Below, one piece after another: positions 35,939-45,821 of a DNA stretch of 64,000 bases (position 1 is its first letter; the number at the start of each line of letters is the position of its first letter). The position numbers were made by a program, and so were the translations under genes. Source of the DNA: Rhizobium sp. P38BS-XIX (GTDB lineage: Bacteria > Pseudomonadota > Alphaproteobacteria > Rhizobiales > Rhizobiaceae); assembly GCF_012641435.1 (NCBI RefSeq), contig NZ_JABAIJ010000004.1, forward strand, positions 350,428 through 414,427, read 5' to 3'. The notes beneath the pieces were generated by a model, which saw only the letters and a list, made by a program, of their open reading frames with translations, was not told the origin of the DNA and searched no databases.

Positions 35939-36946
35939 GTGACCGACATTGCAGAAAATAGCGTCTGCGTAATCATCGCTGCAAAAAATGCCGGAGACAC
36001 TATCGGGCTGGCCATAGCATCGGCTCTGCGGGAGCCGGAAGTCGCCGAAGTCGTCGTGATTGATGATGGCTCGACTGACGGGACCGCCGCAATCGCCGCG
36101 AAGGCTGATGACGAGAGCGGCAGGCTGATCATTCACGAATTCAAGAAAAATCGTGGCCCATCGGCGGCGCGCAATCATGCTATCGAGATATCGAAATCGC
36201 CGCTGATTGCCATACTCGATGCGGATGATTTTTTCTTCCCTGGACGCTTCAGCTCGCTTCTTGCGGATGATGATTGGGATTTCGTCGCCGACAATATTGC
36301 ATTTGTGAATGCCGACACGGTGCCCGAGGCCTATAATCGGCTCGATCACTTCGATGCGAAACCACGATTTCTCGATCTTGCGTCTTTTGTAGAAGGAAAC
36401 ATCTCCAAACGCGGTGTGCGCCGTGGCGAGATCGGCTTCCTGAAGCCTCTCATGCGCCGCTCGTTCCTTGATGCGCATGGATTGCGCTATAGTGAAGCGC
36501 TGCGGCTCGGCGAAGACTATGATCTCTATGTACGCGCCTTGGCCAAAGCGGCGCGTTACAAGGTCATCCACAGTTGCGGCTATGGCGCCGTCGTTCGCGG
36601 AGATTCCTTAAGTGGCCGGCACAGAACGGAAGATCTGCGTCGGCTCTATGAGGCCGACCGCGCAATCCTTGCAAAAGGCGGCCTTTCCCCGGCTGATGCC
36701 GCAGTCCTGCGTCGCCACGAGCAGCATATCCGTGACAAATACGAGCTGCGGCATTTTCTCGATATCAAGTCGCAATCAGGCCTTGTCGCTGCTGCCGGAT
36801 ATGCGCTTTTGCATCCCGTGGCAGCACCTGCCATCGCCGCCGGCATCTTTGCCGACAAGACCGAGCGGTTCCGGGGAGGTGGCGCGCCGATCGCGCATTC
36901 GGGGGCAAACGGCCTGCGTTATCTTCTGCAGGCCGCTCCCGAATAA
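35939..36946 (+). CDS. exoU: Succinoglycan glucosyltransferase ExoU-like (GT2)
   Basis: Protein of 335 residues from GTG 35939, chosen because GGAGG lies five bases upstream; a longer TTG start at 35870 is unlikely. It has the GT2 fold: 'CVIIAAKNAGDTIGLAI', 'VIDDGSTDGT' and the DXD-type 'ILDADDFFFPGRF' (about 82-94). In S. meliloti ExoU adds the sixth sugar, a beta-1,6-linked glucose. It follows exoX in the same direction and converges with exoV, as in the reference cluster. Confidence 0.85.
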   Translation: MTDIAENSVCVIIAAKNAGDTIGLAIASALREPEVAEVVVIDDGSTDGTAAIAAKADDESGRLIIHEFKKNRGPSAARNHAIEISKSPLIAILDADDFFFPGRFSSLLADDDWDFVADNIAFVNADTVPEAYNRLDHFDAKPRFLDLASFVEGNISKRGVRRGEIGFLKPLMRRSFLDAHGLRYSEALRLGEDYDLYVRALAKAARYKVIHSCGYGAVVRGDSLSGRHRTEDLRRLYEADRAILAKGGLSPADAAVLRRHEQHIRDKYELRHFLDIKSQSGLVAAAGYALLHPVAAPAIAAGIFADKTERFRGGGAPIAHSGANGLRYLLQAAPE

Positions 36947-36966
36947 GGTATGAATTTACCGACGAA

Positions 36967-37911
36967 TTATAGGTAGTCGCGGCGTACGCCGTCGATGACG
37001 TGCATCAGGCGTTCCTTGCAAGCGGCAAGTGCGCCGTCTTTGCTGAGCTGTGGCTTGGCCTTACTTGCCTGCCAGAGGGCGAGTGCCGAAGGCATGGCCA
37101 GCGCCTGCTTTGCCATCACCCGAAGCGTTGTCTGCTCGGGATCGGCCAGCATCACGTTTTCGCCATAGCGTTGCTTCTCGAGTTCTGCTGCGGCCTGCTT
37201 GCTGCGCTCGAAGCCGACGCCCCAGAAGCGGGCGCCCTTGGCAATCGCCTCGGCGCGGGTGGAGACCGGAATGTGCTTCGGCTGATAGGTTACGCCGAGC
37301 GAACGCGCCCAATCATTCCATTTGAAGCTGTTGATCGAACGTGACGAGCTGACGGCGATCCACGGCACGCGGAAGGCATCGGCAAGGATCGCACCATGCA
37401 TGGACTCTGCGACGATCAGCTCGGAGGTGGCAAGCTCGCGGATGACTGCCTTCGCCTCGCCGCGAGGGTCGAGATAGGAGAGGCCGACGGTCTTGCAGAT
37501 TTCCGGCCAAAGCCCGGCAGCCGCCGACTCCCAATGCGGTATGAAGGTGCGCTTGCCCGATTTCGGCAGATTCTGGAACTCGGGCATTTCCGTCACAAGA
37601 ACTGCGGGATCGACGATGCCGAGTTCGGTCGGCAAGCCGACTTTTCCTGCGGTCAGCGGGCCGCGGACGCAACGAACATCCCATTGCGACTTGTCGCTCA
37701 TGTCGGGCAGCGAGCCGTAGCCGAAACCGCTGCCGATCACCAGCTTGCGGCCGTCAGCAGGCAGGATCTCCGTATTGAGAACGGTGCCGACGCCGACGAG
37801 CAATGTCTCTTGATGCGTGTCGCGGAGGCCTGGAAGTAGGAAGTCCCAGAGCCAGAGATTGAGATCATCACCGAAATTGCCATGGGTCGATTCCCAGTGG
37901 AACGGCTTCAT
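36967..37911 (-). CDS. exoV: Succinoglycan pyruvyltransferase ExoV-like
   Basis: Protein of 314 residues from ATG 37911 (AAGGAG upstream). Polysaccharide pyruvyltransferase family: N-terminal 'ESTHGNFGDDLN', central 'GSGFGYGSLPD' and the C-terminal 'ELIVAESMHGAILADAFRVPWIAV' segment that binds phosphoenolpyruvate. It ketalates the terminal glucose of the repeat, a step needed for polymerisation in S. meliloti. It lies downstream of exoW on the minus strand and converges with exoU. Confidence 0.9.
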   Translation of the reverse strand: MKPFHWESTHGNFGDDLNLWLWDFLLPGLRDTHQETLLVGVGTVLNTEILPADGRKLVIGSGFGYGSLPDMSDKSQWDVRCVRGPLTAGKVGLPTELGIVDPAVLVTEMPEFQNLPKSGKRTFIPHWESAAAGLWPEICKTVGLSYLDPRGEAKAVIRELATSELIVAESMHGAILADAFRVPWIAVSSSRSINSFKWNDWARSLGVTYQPKHIPVSTRAEAIAKGARFWGVGFERSKQAAAELEKQRYGENVMLADPEQTTLRVMAKQALAMPSALALWQASKAKPQLSKDGALAACKERLMHVIDGVRRDYL

Positions 37912-37997
37912 ACAGGACTCCTTGCTGATCCAAATGGTAGCGGGGCATGCCATGGCTCCTGGATCTGGCATGCGCAGACTATGCTGCGCTGCAAAAT

Positions 37998-38957
37998 CTA
38001 GGGCGCTAGTTTACCGACGGCAAGCTGCACGGCGCTTTGTAAGATTGCCGGGTCTCGCAGCGCCCACTTGGCCAACAGCGCAAACTGCGGCATTTGCCGG
38101 CGTTTTACCTGCCGTGCCTGGCTCCAGAGCGCCTGACGACGAGCGCGATTCTTGTAGCTTCGAATTACGGCGATATCCTGCGGCCGGCGGGAAAATCTCT
38201 GCTCGAGCGTGTTGAGCGCGCTCCAGGTGTTGAACTGCTGGCGCAGGAATTGCGGAGAGTCGTTGTCGATGCTGTGAAAGATATTGACGCCTTCACCCCG
38301 CAGCGCACCGGCATTTTCGCACAGCAACACGCGCTTGGCGGCAAGGATGCAGTCGCAGAAGAAAAGAATATCCTCCGCCGCCAGCCGCAAACGTGGTTCG
38401 AACCGGATCTTTTCGAACAGAGGGCGTCCGATCACCATGCAAGACATGTGCAGAAAGCTCCAGTCCTGCAGCAGCACGCTGGCCATATCCGGAATCTCGA
38501 TCAGTGAAGGCTTGCCCTCGAGCCGCACGGTTCCGGCCGACTTTGCCAGCTCCGAAATGCCGAAGTGGTAGGAAAACTCATCTCCACCCTCGATGGAATC
38601 CCAGTAGCAGTCGGCGTTATGTCGGGTGAGCGCCTCAAATGCGTTGGCGAGATGATCCGGCGTCCATTCGTCGTCTGAATCGAGGAATGCGACATAGCGG
38701 CTTTCTGCCGGGACATGATCGAGGCCGGTATTGCGTGCGCCGCCCGGTCCCGCATTGGGTTGGCGGATAAGCTGAATACGCGCACGCTCTTCACTGCTCA
38801 GCGATTGCAATTCGCCTTCTGCGGCAAGCGGTGACTGATCGTCGACGATGAGAATGTCGAAGTCCTGAAACGTCTGCTGAGATATCGATCTCAAAGCGCG
38901 CTGCAGGACGCCCGTCTGCTTCTGATAGAATGGAATAACAATCGTGATAGATGCCAT
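37998..38957 (-). CDS. exoW: Succinoglycan glucosyltransferase ExoW-like (GT2)
   Basis: Protein of 319 residues. GT2 landmarks are 'ITIVIPFYQKQTGVLQRAL', 'ILIVDDQSP', 'GPGGARNTGLD' and 'FLDSDDEWTPDH'. In S. meliloti ExoW adds the last, beta-1,3-linked glucose, which ExoV then pyruvylates. It precedes exoV by about 86 bases. In S. meliloti exoT and exoI lie on its other side; here that place is an empty gap before exoH. Confidence 0.87.
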   Translation of the reverse strand: MASITIVIPFYQKQTGVLQRALRSISQQTFQDFDILIVDDQSPLAAEGELQSLSSEERARIQLIRQPNAGPGGARNTGLDHVPAESRYVAFLDSDDEWTPDHLANAFEALTRHNADCYWDSIEGGDEFSYHFGISELAKSAGTVRLEGKPSLIEIPDMASVLLQDWSFLHMSCMVIGRPLFEKIRFEPRLRLAAEDILFFCDCILAAKRVLLCENAGALRGEGVNIFHSIDNDSPQFLRQQFNTWSALNTLEQRFSRRPQDIAVIRSYKNRARRQALWSQARQVKRRQMPQFALLAKWALRDPAILQSAVQLAVGKLAP

Positions 38958-39603
38958 ATTCCCGCCTTTGCGGTTTTAGTCCAGGAGTTTACGGCGCGCC
39001 CCAGGGGACGTGACCATCGGCTTTTGGCGGTGAGCACTGACGCTCAGTCGGCGTCTGCCCAATGGCTTACGTCACCGCGAGGCCAACAGTTAGCGCCCAT
39101 TTGATGCGGAACAATGTCGCGGATGACGATTTATAGAACTTTCGTATGCGCCAATATGGCCCTGCCGTTGACGTCTGGTGAGCCGTTATGATGCAGCGTC
39201 CCGGCTGAACTCGCATTATTGCACCTATGAGGTGATCGTTGGAGATCAATATTCCCACAGTGATTGCAAGCCTGTCGCATTTTGGCCATGCTTTGCCCAT
39301 CGATCTCTGCTGCACCGCAAAAATTCTTCACCTTCCGTGGAAAAAATGAAGCGGGCCAGATCGGCTGTTTAAAGGCCGTCCGGAAAATATCAGGAAATCC
39401 TTAAACTCTTTTGGCAGAAGGGATTTTTCCGCCTCTAAATCGATTGTTATACCTCAAAAGTGGTAGAAAATGCCTTTCGCAACCCCTCGCAAGACGTAGT
39501 TTTTCGCTGATTTTTGCTGCGCTGCCATATTCCCTTTCCCATCAGCGCCCTAGGTTATCGTCAGCGAGCTAACGCTGCTCTCATTGAAACGGCTGCTGGG
39601 GGG
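38958..39603. other. Divergent gap between exoW and exoH with no gene
   Basis: About 650 bases in which I find no convincing coding frame and no remnant of exoT or exoI, the genes expected here by comparison with S. meliloti. It must contain the exoW promoter (minus) and that of the exoH-to-exoP genes (plus). One possible plus-strand promoter is TTGGCA (39411) with TCTAAA 17 bases further on (39434). The region is more AT-rich than the genes, and its right end before exoH runs into a GGGGGG tract used as ribosome site. Confidence 0.6.
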
Positions 39604-40743
39604 ATGCGGCCCGAAGAAGGGGTGACAGACATCGTGAATGTGACTGCCAACGTGTCTTCGCGGATAAACCTCATGCGTATCGTTCTGATCTCGGGCATCG
39701 TCTTTGTCCATATTCCGTTCAATCCGCATAGCAGCCCGTTTAGTGGAGCTTATGGTCTTTTTGACTGGCTGCGAGTGTTTCTGCGTGACAGTTTGTTTAG
39801 AGTTGGAGTTCCTTGCTTGAGCGCGATCTCAGGTTATCTGCTGTTTCGCAACGGAACGACATCGATTGAGTATGGAAAGACTATTCGCAGAAAGACGCGA
39901 ACGGTCATACTGCCGTTTATGTTGTGGAACTGTGCTTTCTTTATCTTCGTATTCGCTCTTCAGGCCTACGGGATCGGCGATGGATACATGCCTGATCTGT
40001 CGGAGGCGAGCCCGCACACGTTATCTACACTTCTGTTTGCGATAGATGGGACGCCGATTAATCTGCCTCTCTATTTCCTGCGAGATCTGTTTGTCTGCAT
40101 ATTGCTGTCACCAATTCTCGCATTTCTTATTCGCCGCGTGCCTTTGCTCACGCTGATATCTTTGCTCATGCTCGCTGCATGGCCGGTCTCCATTGGCATC
40201 GTGCTGCGCAATTCCATTCTGTTCAGCTTCAGCTTTGGGATCTACCTCAGCCTGTATCGCGTCGACGTTACGATCATGGATCGCTATGCCCCGCTGATTG
40301 CGCCGGCGTTCATCGGGCTTGCCGCGCTTCTGGCAACGGCTGCCTATATCACCGGGCCTGGTCTGCCGTTGTGGCTCGAGATTTGCCGCAATCTGATGGT
40401 ACTGGTCGGCATTCCCGGGTTTTGGGCGCTGTCGGCGATCCTGATCCGCAGCCGTGTCGGCCAAGGTTTGGCGGGGACAGGCGGGTTGAGCTTCTGGATC
40501 TTCTGCGCCCATTATCCGCTGCTGTTTTGTCTCTGGGTTCTCTGGAACCGTGGGGGAAGCGACATATACCCGGTTTTCTATCTGCTGGCGGCCGGCCTTG
40601 CATTGCTGCTGCTGCCTCTGACCAATGGCATGGCGCGCAACGCCCTGCCGTCCCTTTACAACGTGCTGACCGGCAGTCGGACGCGACCACAGGTCGGTTC
40701 CCGCACCGCCGAAGATCGGCAGACGCGTTCCACGCAAAGGTAA
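39604..40743 (+). CDS. exoH: Succinoglycan succinyltransferase ExoH-like (acyltransferase 3)
   Basis: Membrane acyltransferase of 379 residues with about ten helices. 'SRINLMRIVLISGIVFVHIPF' is the N-terminal Arg/His motif and 'GVPCLSAISGYLLF' the second family segment. ATG 39604 lies after a G-rich ribosome site; the frame is open 30 residues upstream, but those residues are not family-like, and GTG 39637 is another choice. ExoH adds the succinyl group, which in S. meliloti is needed for cleavage by ExoK and for nodule invasion. It is followed five bases later by exoK. Confidence 0.85.
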   Translation: MRPEEGVTDIVNVTANVSSRINLMRIVLISGIVFVHIPFNPHSSPFSGAYGLFDWLRVFLRDSLFRVGVPCLSAISGYLLFRNGTTSIEYGKTIRRKTRTVILPFMLWNCAFFIFVFALQAYGIGDGYMPDLSEASPHTLSTLLFAIDGTPINLPLYFLRDLFVCILLSPILAFLIRRVPLLTLISLLMLAAWPVSIGIVLRNSILFSFSFGIYLSLYRVDVTIMDRYAPLIAPAFIGLAALLATAAYITGPGLPLWLEICRNLMVLVGIPGFWALSAILIRSRVGQGLAGTGGLSFWIFCAHYPLLFCLWVLWNRGGSDIYPVFYLLAAGLALLLLPLTNGMARNALPSLYNVLTGSRTRPQVGSRTAEDRQTRSTQR

Positions 40744-40747
40744 TGCC

Positions 40748-41551
40748 ATGACGACACCGAAACAGACCATGCGCAGACCTCGCCTTGCATCGATCGCTTT
40801 CGCAAGCGCCTGCCTCGCTCCACTTGCCGCCTGGGCGCAGGATGCGCAGCAAGCGGGCGGATCATTCGTCGATAATTTCGAGCGCATCGACCCCAGCCGC
40901 TGGTATGTGTCTGACGGCTGGAACAACGGCCCGCACCAGAACTGCACGTGGTCGAAGAAGCAGGTCAGCATCAAGGATGGAGCGCTGCAGCTGCAATTTG
41001 CGCAGGAGAAGCTGGGGCAGCGCAATTACGCCTGTGCCGAAATCCAGACGACCAAGCGCTATGGCTACGGCACTTACGAGGCCCGCTATCGAACCGCGAC
41101 GGGCCCCGGGCTCAATTCGGCGTTCTTCACCTATATCGGCCCGACCGACAAGAAGCCGCATGACGAGATCGATTTTGAGGTCCTCGGCAAGAATGTCGGC
41201 CAGGTGCAGGTCAACCAGTATATCTCGGCAAAAGGCGGAAACGAAAAGCTGGCACCTGTGACCGGCGGTGCCGACCAGGGTTTCAACGACTATGCCTTTA
41301 TCTGGGAAAAGGATCGGCTGCGCTACTTCGTGAACGGAGAGCTGGTGCAGGATGTCACCGACCCCTCGAAAATACCGAGCAACGCGCAGAAGATCTTCTT
41401 CAGCCTTTGGGGCACGGACACGCTGAGCGGCTGGATGGGTAAATTTGCCTATGGCGGTGCGCCCGCAACCATGCAGATCAAGCGGGTTGCCTTCACCGCG
41501 CCAGGCGAAAAGTGCCTGTTTCCGGAATCGATCACCTGCAAGATCAATTGA
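40748..41551 (+). CDS. exoK: Secreted endo-beta-glycanase ExoK-like (GH16)
   Basis: Protein of 267 residues with a signal peptide (core about 14-29, cleavage after AWA). GH16 catalytic motif E140-I-D-F-E144 (HDEIDFEVLG). 'YGYGTYEARYRTATGPGLNSAFFTY' places the substrate groove. It is secreted, in S. meliloti by the PrsD/PrsE route despite the signal-like start, and cuts nascent succinylated succinoglycan into shorter chains. It stands between exoH, whose modification it needs, and exoL. Confidence 0.92.
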   Translation: MTTPKQTMRRPRLASIAFASACLAPLAAWAQDAQQAGGSFVDNFERIDPSRWYVSDGWNNGPHQNCTWSKKQVSIKDGALQLQFAQEKLGQRNYACAEIQTTKRYGYGTYEARYRTATGPGLNSAFFTYIGPTDKKPHDEIDFEVLGKNVGQVQVNQYISAKGGNEKLAPVTGGADQGFNDYAFIWEKDRLRYFVNGELVQDVTDPSKIPSNAQKIFFSLWGTDTLSGWMGKFAYGGAPATMQIKRVAFTAPGEKCLFPESITCKIN

Positions 41552-41562
41552 GCCATGCCGGC

Positions 41563-41579
41563 CGCCCGGTGACCGGGCG
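41563..41579 (+). other. Short hairpin after exoK
   Basis: Arms CGCCCGG and CCGGGCG flank a three-base loop 11 bases after the exoK stop, followed by ATCGGTTCTT. It could be a weak terminator or an mRNA-processing element dividing exoH-exoK from exoL onward. The T-run is poor. Confidence 0.4.
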
Positions 41580-41656
41580 ATCGGTTCTTATGCCTTGATG
41601 CAACACCAACCATACCAGGCGCCCGGCTTCAACCTGTCGTGAAAGCGGAAATCTTG

Positions 41657-42865
41657 ATGCTGCATATTCTTTATTTCGTCCACGATCTCGCCGATCCTGC
41701 CGTGCGCAGGCGGGTGATGATGTTGCAGGCAGGGGGCGCGCTGGTGACGCTGGCGGGTTTTCGGCGTGACGACAATGCGCTTGCCGCCATCAATGGCATC
41801 GAGCCGATCGAGCTTGGCCGGACGAAGGATGCGCAATTCGCGCAGCGCATCGCAGCGGTCGCCAAATCGGCAGTGAAATTGCGCGGTATGTTGCGATCCG
41901 TCGCACGGCCGGATGTCATCATCGGCCGCAATCTGGAAATGCTGGCGCTCGCCAAGCGGGCGAGAGTGGTTTTCGGTGGCGACATGCCGGTGGTCTATGA
42001 ATGCCTGGATATTCACCGTCTTTTGCTCAGGGACGACATTCTTGGCGGTGCGCTTCGCAGCGCAGAGCGACATTTCGGCACCGATGCCTCGTTGCTCATT
42101 ACGAGCTCCCCGGCTTTCGTCGAACGGTATTTCCGGCCGCGCTCGGGATTGCAGCTGCCGGTCATGCTGCTGGAAAATAAGGTTTTGGCGCTCGATGGTG
42201 CTGCAGCTGATATCATGCCTGCCGCGCGCGCGCCGGCGGCTGGCACTCCTTGGAAAATCGGATGGTTCGGTGCGCTGCGTTGCCGCAAATCGCTGGCCTT
42301 GCTCGATGAGTTCTCCCGACGGATGGAAGGGCGCTTCGAGATCATTTTACGTGGTCGACCGGCCCGTTCGGAATTCGAGGATTTCGATCGATCGGTGCGT
42401 GATGCGCCGTTCATGCATTTCGCCGGTGCCTACAAGAATCCGGAGGATCTCTCCGCGATCTACAATGACGTGCAGTTTTCCTGGGCGATCGATTTCTTCG
42501 AGGAAGGTCTGAATTCCAGCTGGCTCCTTCCAAACCGCCTGTACGAGGGTGGCCTCTATGGCGCCGTACCGATCGCAATGGATGGCACCGAGACCAGCCG
42601 TTTCCTCGCCGCGCGCAAGATCGGCCTGACATTGAAGACAGCGACTGCTGCCGATCTCGTGGTCCTTTTGGGCGACATGAATGAACAGCGTTATCTCGCC
42701 GCATTCGATGCTGTGGCAGCGCTGGAGAACAAGCAATGGAAGATCGATCGTGCCGACTGCCAGGGGCTGGTGCAGCGGCTGGCGGCTCTGACGCGCGCCA
42801 ATGAACCGATCACCGAAAGACAGACCCTCCCACAACTGCATCGCAATAGAGGTGGATTGCAATGA
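41657..42865 (+). CDS. exoL: Succinoglycan glucosyltransferase ExoL-like
   Basis: Protein of 402 residues from ATG 41657; a GTG six codons earlier is possible. It has a GT-B-like layout with 'HILYFVHDLADPAVRRRVMML' at the start, 'IGWFGALRCRKSLALLDEF' opening the second domain and 'LPNRLYEGGLYGAVPIAM' at the donor site. In S. meliloti ExoL adds the third sugar, a beta-1,4-linked glucose. It overlaps exoA by four bases (ATGA), so exoL-A-M-O are translationally coupled. Confidence 0.87.
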   Translation: MLHILYFVHDLADPAVRRRVMMLQAGGALVTLAGFRRDDNALAAINGIEPIELGRTKDAQFAQRIAAVAKSAVKLRGMLRSVARPDVIIGRNLEMLALAKRARVVFGGDMPVVYECLDIHRLLLRDDILGGALRSAERHFGTDASLLITSSPAFVERYFRPRSGLQLPVMLLENKVLALDGAAADIMPAARAPAAGTPWKIGWFGALRCRKSLALLDEFSRRMEGRFEIILRGRPARSEFEDFDRSVRDAPFMHFAGAYKNPEDLSAIYNDVQFSWAIDFFEEGLNSSWLLPNRLYEGGLYGAVPIAMDGTETSRFLAARKIGLTLKTATAADLVVLLGDMNEQRYLAAFDAVAALENKQWKIDRADCQGLVQRLAALTRANEPITERQTLPQLHRNRGGLQ

Positions 42866-43860
42866 TGACCGAAGGTTCAAGAGATATGCGGTGTGTGATC
42901 GTCATTCCTTGCCTCAACGAGGAAAAGCACATCGAGCCGTTGATCGGCAAGCTCGAGGGCGCGCTGAACGAACTCGATGCGCGCATCGTCGTTGCCGATG
43001 GCGGCAGCAACGACCGCACGCGCGAGATCGTCATGGGGATCGCAGCGGTCGATCCACGGGTTTTGTTGATCGACAATCCGAAGCGACTGCAAAGTGCCGC
43101 GATTAATCTGGCAATCGAAGCCTTCGGTGACGGGTATGATTATTTCATCCGCATCGACGCCCATGGCGATTATCCGGACGACTATTGCCAGACATTGGTC
43201 CGGGAAGCGGGTGAAACCGGGGCGGACTCCGTGGTCGTGGCCATGCGGACCATGGGTTTCAGCGCCTTTCAGAAGGCAACCGCCGTCGCACAGAATTCCA
43301 AGCTCGGTAATGGCGGATCCAAACACCGCGAAGGCGCCAAGGGTCATTGGGCAGAGCATGGACACCACGCTTTGATGCGTGTCGAGGCATTCAAGGCCGT
43401 CGGTGGTTATGATGAAACCTTCAGCCATAACGAAGATGCCGAGTTGGACTATCGGCTGCACAAGGCCGGCTTCCGCATCTGGCTGACCGACAAGACGGCC
43501 ATGACCTATTATCCGCGCTCCAGCATCCCGACGCTGTTCCGGCAATATCTCGGTTATGGCCGCGGGCGCGCGCGCAACATCCTCAAGCATCGCAGCATGC
43601 CGAGCCTGCGTCAGATGCTGCCGCTTGCCGTGGTGCCGATCTTCGTCGGCGCATTCCTGGCAATCCTCAGCTGGATCGCGGTCATTCCCGTTGGCCTTTG
43701 GGCTGTGGCCTGCATTGCCTATGGTTTCTGGATCGCCCTCGGGCAGAAAAATCCTTACGGCCCCCTTGCGGCGATTTCCGCGATGGTCATGCATTTCGCC
43801 TGGTCCATGGGGTTCTGGATGGAAGTCCTGAGCTTCCGCAATCGAAGGGTCGCCTCATGA
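42862..43860 (+). CDS. exoA: Succinoglycan glucosyltransferase ExoA-like (GT2)
   Basis: Protein of 332 residues. GT2 domain with 'VIVIPCLNEEKHIEPLI', 'VVADGGSNDRT', 'FIRIDAHGDYPDDY' and 'HNEDAELDYRL', then two or three C-terminal membrane helices (about 248-310). In S. meliloti ExoA adds the second sugar, a beta-1,3-linked glucose, to the lipid-linked galactose. The start overlaps the exoL stop by four bases, and the stop overlaps exoM likewise. Confidence 0.9.
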   Translation: MMTEGSRDMRCVIVIPCLNEEKHIEPLIGKLEGALNELDARIVVADGGSNDRTREIVMGIAAVDPRVLLIDNPKRLQSAAINLAIEAFGDGYDYFIRIDAHGDYPDDYCQTLVREAGETGADSVVVAMRTMGFSAFQKATAVAQNSKLGNGGSKHREGAKGHWAEHGHHALMRVEAFKAVGGYDETFSHNEDAELDYRLHKAGFRIWLTDKTAMTYYPRSSIPTLFRQYLGYGRGRARNILKHRSMPSLRQMLPLAVVPIFVGAFLAILSWIAVIPVGLWAVACIAYGFWIALGQKNPYGPLAAISAMVMHFAWSMGFWMEVLSFRNRRVAS

Positions 43861-44795
43861 CGCAAACCCTTCGCCGCCCAATCAGGATCGACATAGCAGT
43901 CTGCACCTATCGCCGCGCCGAGCTGGATCGGACGCTGTTGTCGCTGGCAGTGCTGACGGTTCCCGCCGGCGCGCAGCTTCGCATCATCGTCGCCGACAAC
44001 GATGTCACGCCCAGTGCGCGTGGCCGCGTCGATGCCATGCGCTCGGCAGTGCCCTTCGAGATTACCTATGTGCATTGCCCGGCATCGAACATCTCGATCG
44101 CCCGCAATGCGTGCCTCGACCACGCGAGCGGCGATTTCGTCGCCTTTATCGATGATGACGAGACGGCCTGCGAGGATTGGCTGACGGAACTGCTCGTCAT
44201 GGCAGACACCACGGGTGCCGACGCCGTACTCGGGCCGGTTCAGGCGATTTACGACAACACCGCGCCCGTCTGGATGCGCGACGGCGATTTCCATTCGACC
44301 TTGCCGGTCTGGGTCGCGGGCGAAATCCGCACCGGCTACACCTGTAATGTGTTGTTGCGTCGCAGCGCGCCGTCGCTGGTCGGTCGTCGCTTCAACATCG
44401 CTCTCGGACGGACGGGTGGTGAGGACACCGAGTTCTTCGCCCATATGCATGAGGCCGGTGGCCGGATCGCCTTTGCCGCGGACGCATTGGTGGAAGAGCC
44501 TGTGCCTGGCAAGCGGGCAACGTTTTCCTGGCTTGCCAAGCGCCGCTTCCGCATGGGGCAGACGCATGGGCGCATGTTGCTCGAAGGTGCTGCCGGTGCA
44601 AGGCATCTGCGCGCTGTCATACTTGCCGGCTCGAAATCGGCTTATTGTTTTGTCGTCTCGGCATTGCTTGCCGCGTCTCCCATCCAGCGCCACCGCTACG
44701 GCCTGCGCGGCATCATGCATGCCGGCGTCGTCAGCGGTCTGTTCGGGGTTCGCGAAATCGAGCAGTACGGAAATCTGGAGAAAGCAGCGCAATGA
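43857..44795 (+). CDS. exoM: Succinoglycan glucosyltransferase ExoM-like (GT2)
   Basis: Protein of 312 residues. 'IDIAVCTYRRAELDRTLLSL', 'IIVADNDVTPSARGRVD' and the DXD-like 'FIDDDETACEDWL' identify a GT2 enzyme. S. meliloti ExoM (309 residues) adds the fourth sugar, a beta-1,4-linked glucose. ATG 43857 overlaps the exoA stop by four bases; the much longer open frame upstream of it is exoA read in another phase. A hydrophobic segment near 260-280 may anchor it to the membrane. Confidence 0.9.
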   Translation: MTQTLRRPIRIDIAVCTYRRAELDRTLLSLAVLTVPAGAQLRIIVADNDVTPSARGRVDAMRSAVPFEITYVHCPASNISIARNACLDHASGDFVAFIDDDETACEDWLTELLVMADTTGADAVLGPVQAIYDNTAPVWMRDGDFHSTLPVWVAGEIRTGYTCNVLLRRSAPSLVGRRFNIALGRTGGEDTEFFAHMHEAGGRIAFAADALVEEPVPGKRATFSWLAKRRFRMGQTHGRMLLEGAAGARHLRAVILAGSKSAYCFVVSALLAASPIQRHRYGLRGIMHAGVVSGLFGVREIEQYGNLEKAAQ

Positions 44796-45817
44796 CGGAT
44801 TTCATCCCCGATGTCAGTTTCGTCATCGCTGCCTATAATGCCGAGGAGACGCTTGCTCGCGCCATCGATAGCGCGCTTGCGCAGGGTGCTGTCAGCATGG
44901 AGGTCATCGTTGTCGATGATTGCTCGACTGACGGCACGCGGGATATTGCTGGCAATCACCCCGATCCACGCGTTCGCCTTGTCGCCATGGCGCGCAATGG
45001 CGGTCCGGGCGCTGCCCGCAATGTCGGTCTTGATGCAGCGCGCGGCCGCTGGGTGGCCGTGCTTGACTCCGACGACGCCTTGCGTCCTGACCGCATGGCG
45101 CGCCTGATCGCGCGAGCTGAAAAAGCAGAGGCGCAGATCGCCGTCGACAATCTCGATGTCATTCGCGAGGACATCGGCGCGATTACGCCGATGTTCCCGG
45201 AAGCCATGCTTACGCGCCTGCCGACGATGACCTTGGCGAAGTTCATCGCTTCGAACATGATTTTTCAGTCGGAGCACAATTTCGGTTACATGAAGCCCGT
45301 GTTCGAGCGTGCTTTTCTGGAAACGCACCGCCTGCGGTTCGATGAGGAACTCAGGGTCGGCGAGGATTATATTTTCCTTGCCTCGGCGTTGGCCAAGGGC
45401 GGCATTTGCGTCGTGGAGCCGATGGTTGGCTATCTCTATTATATTCGCGAGGGGTCGATCTCGCGTGTTCTCAAAAAAGAGCATGTCGAGGCGATGCTTG
45501 CCGCCGATACCCGCTTCTTTGCCGAACATCCCTTCGGCGCGGCAGCGCTTGCCGCACAAAGGCGACGGACGCGAAACCTCAAGGAAGTCATGGCTTTCCT
45601 GACACTCGTCAACAGCATCAAGCAGCGCGAATTGGCCCTGAGCCTCAAGGTCGCGTGCCTCAACCCCCGCGCGGTGCGTCATCTGAGCATGCCCGTCGCT
45701 GCCCGTTTTCGTCGTCTGGCCTCGGCCCTGAGGGGCGATCGCCAGCCGGTATCCACTTCTCCACTCTCCTCGCCCTTGCCCAATATGGGCGCAGGCCCTC
45801 ACTCTAACAAAGGATAG
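44792..45817 (+). CDS. exoO: Succinoglycan glucosyltransferase ExoO-like (GT2)
   Basis: Protein of 341 residues from ATG 44792, overlapping the exoM stop by four bases. GT2 landmarks: '[18 protein letters not shown]', '[14 protein letters not shown]', '[15 protein letters not shown]' and '[13 protein letters not shown]'. In S. meliloti ExoO adds the fifth sugar, a beta-1,6-linked glucose that starts the side chain. exoN follows after four bases. Confidence 0.9.
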   Translation: MTDFIPDVSFVIAAYNAEETLARAIDSALAQGAVSMEVIVVDDCSTDGTRDIAGNHPDPRVRLVAMARNGGPGAARNVGLDAARGRWVAVLDSDDALRPDRMARLIARAEKAEAQIAVDNLDVIREDIGAITPMFPEAMLTRLPTMTLAKFIASNMIFQSEHNFGYMKPVFERAFLETHRLRFDEELRVGEDYIFLASALAKGGICVVEPMVGYLYYIREGSISRVLKKEHVEAMLAADTRFFAEHPFGAAALAAQRRRTRNLKEVMAFLTLVNSIKQRELALSLKVACLNPRAVRHLSMPVAARFRRLASALRGDRQPVSTSPLSSPLPNMGAGPHSNKG

Positions 45818-45821
45818 AGCC

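Noticed and set aside
39067-39315. An 82-residue minus-strand frame in the exoW-exoH gap, considered as an exoI or exoT remnant
   Set aside because: It resembles neither a nuclease (ExoI) nor a flippase (ExoT) and has no good start signals.
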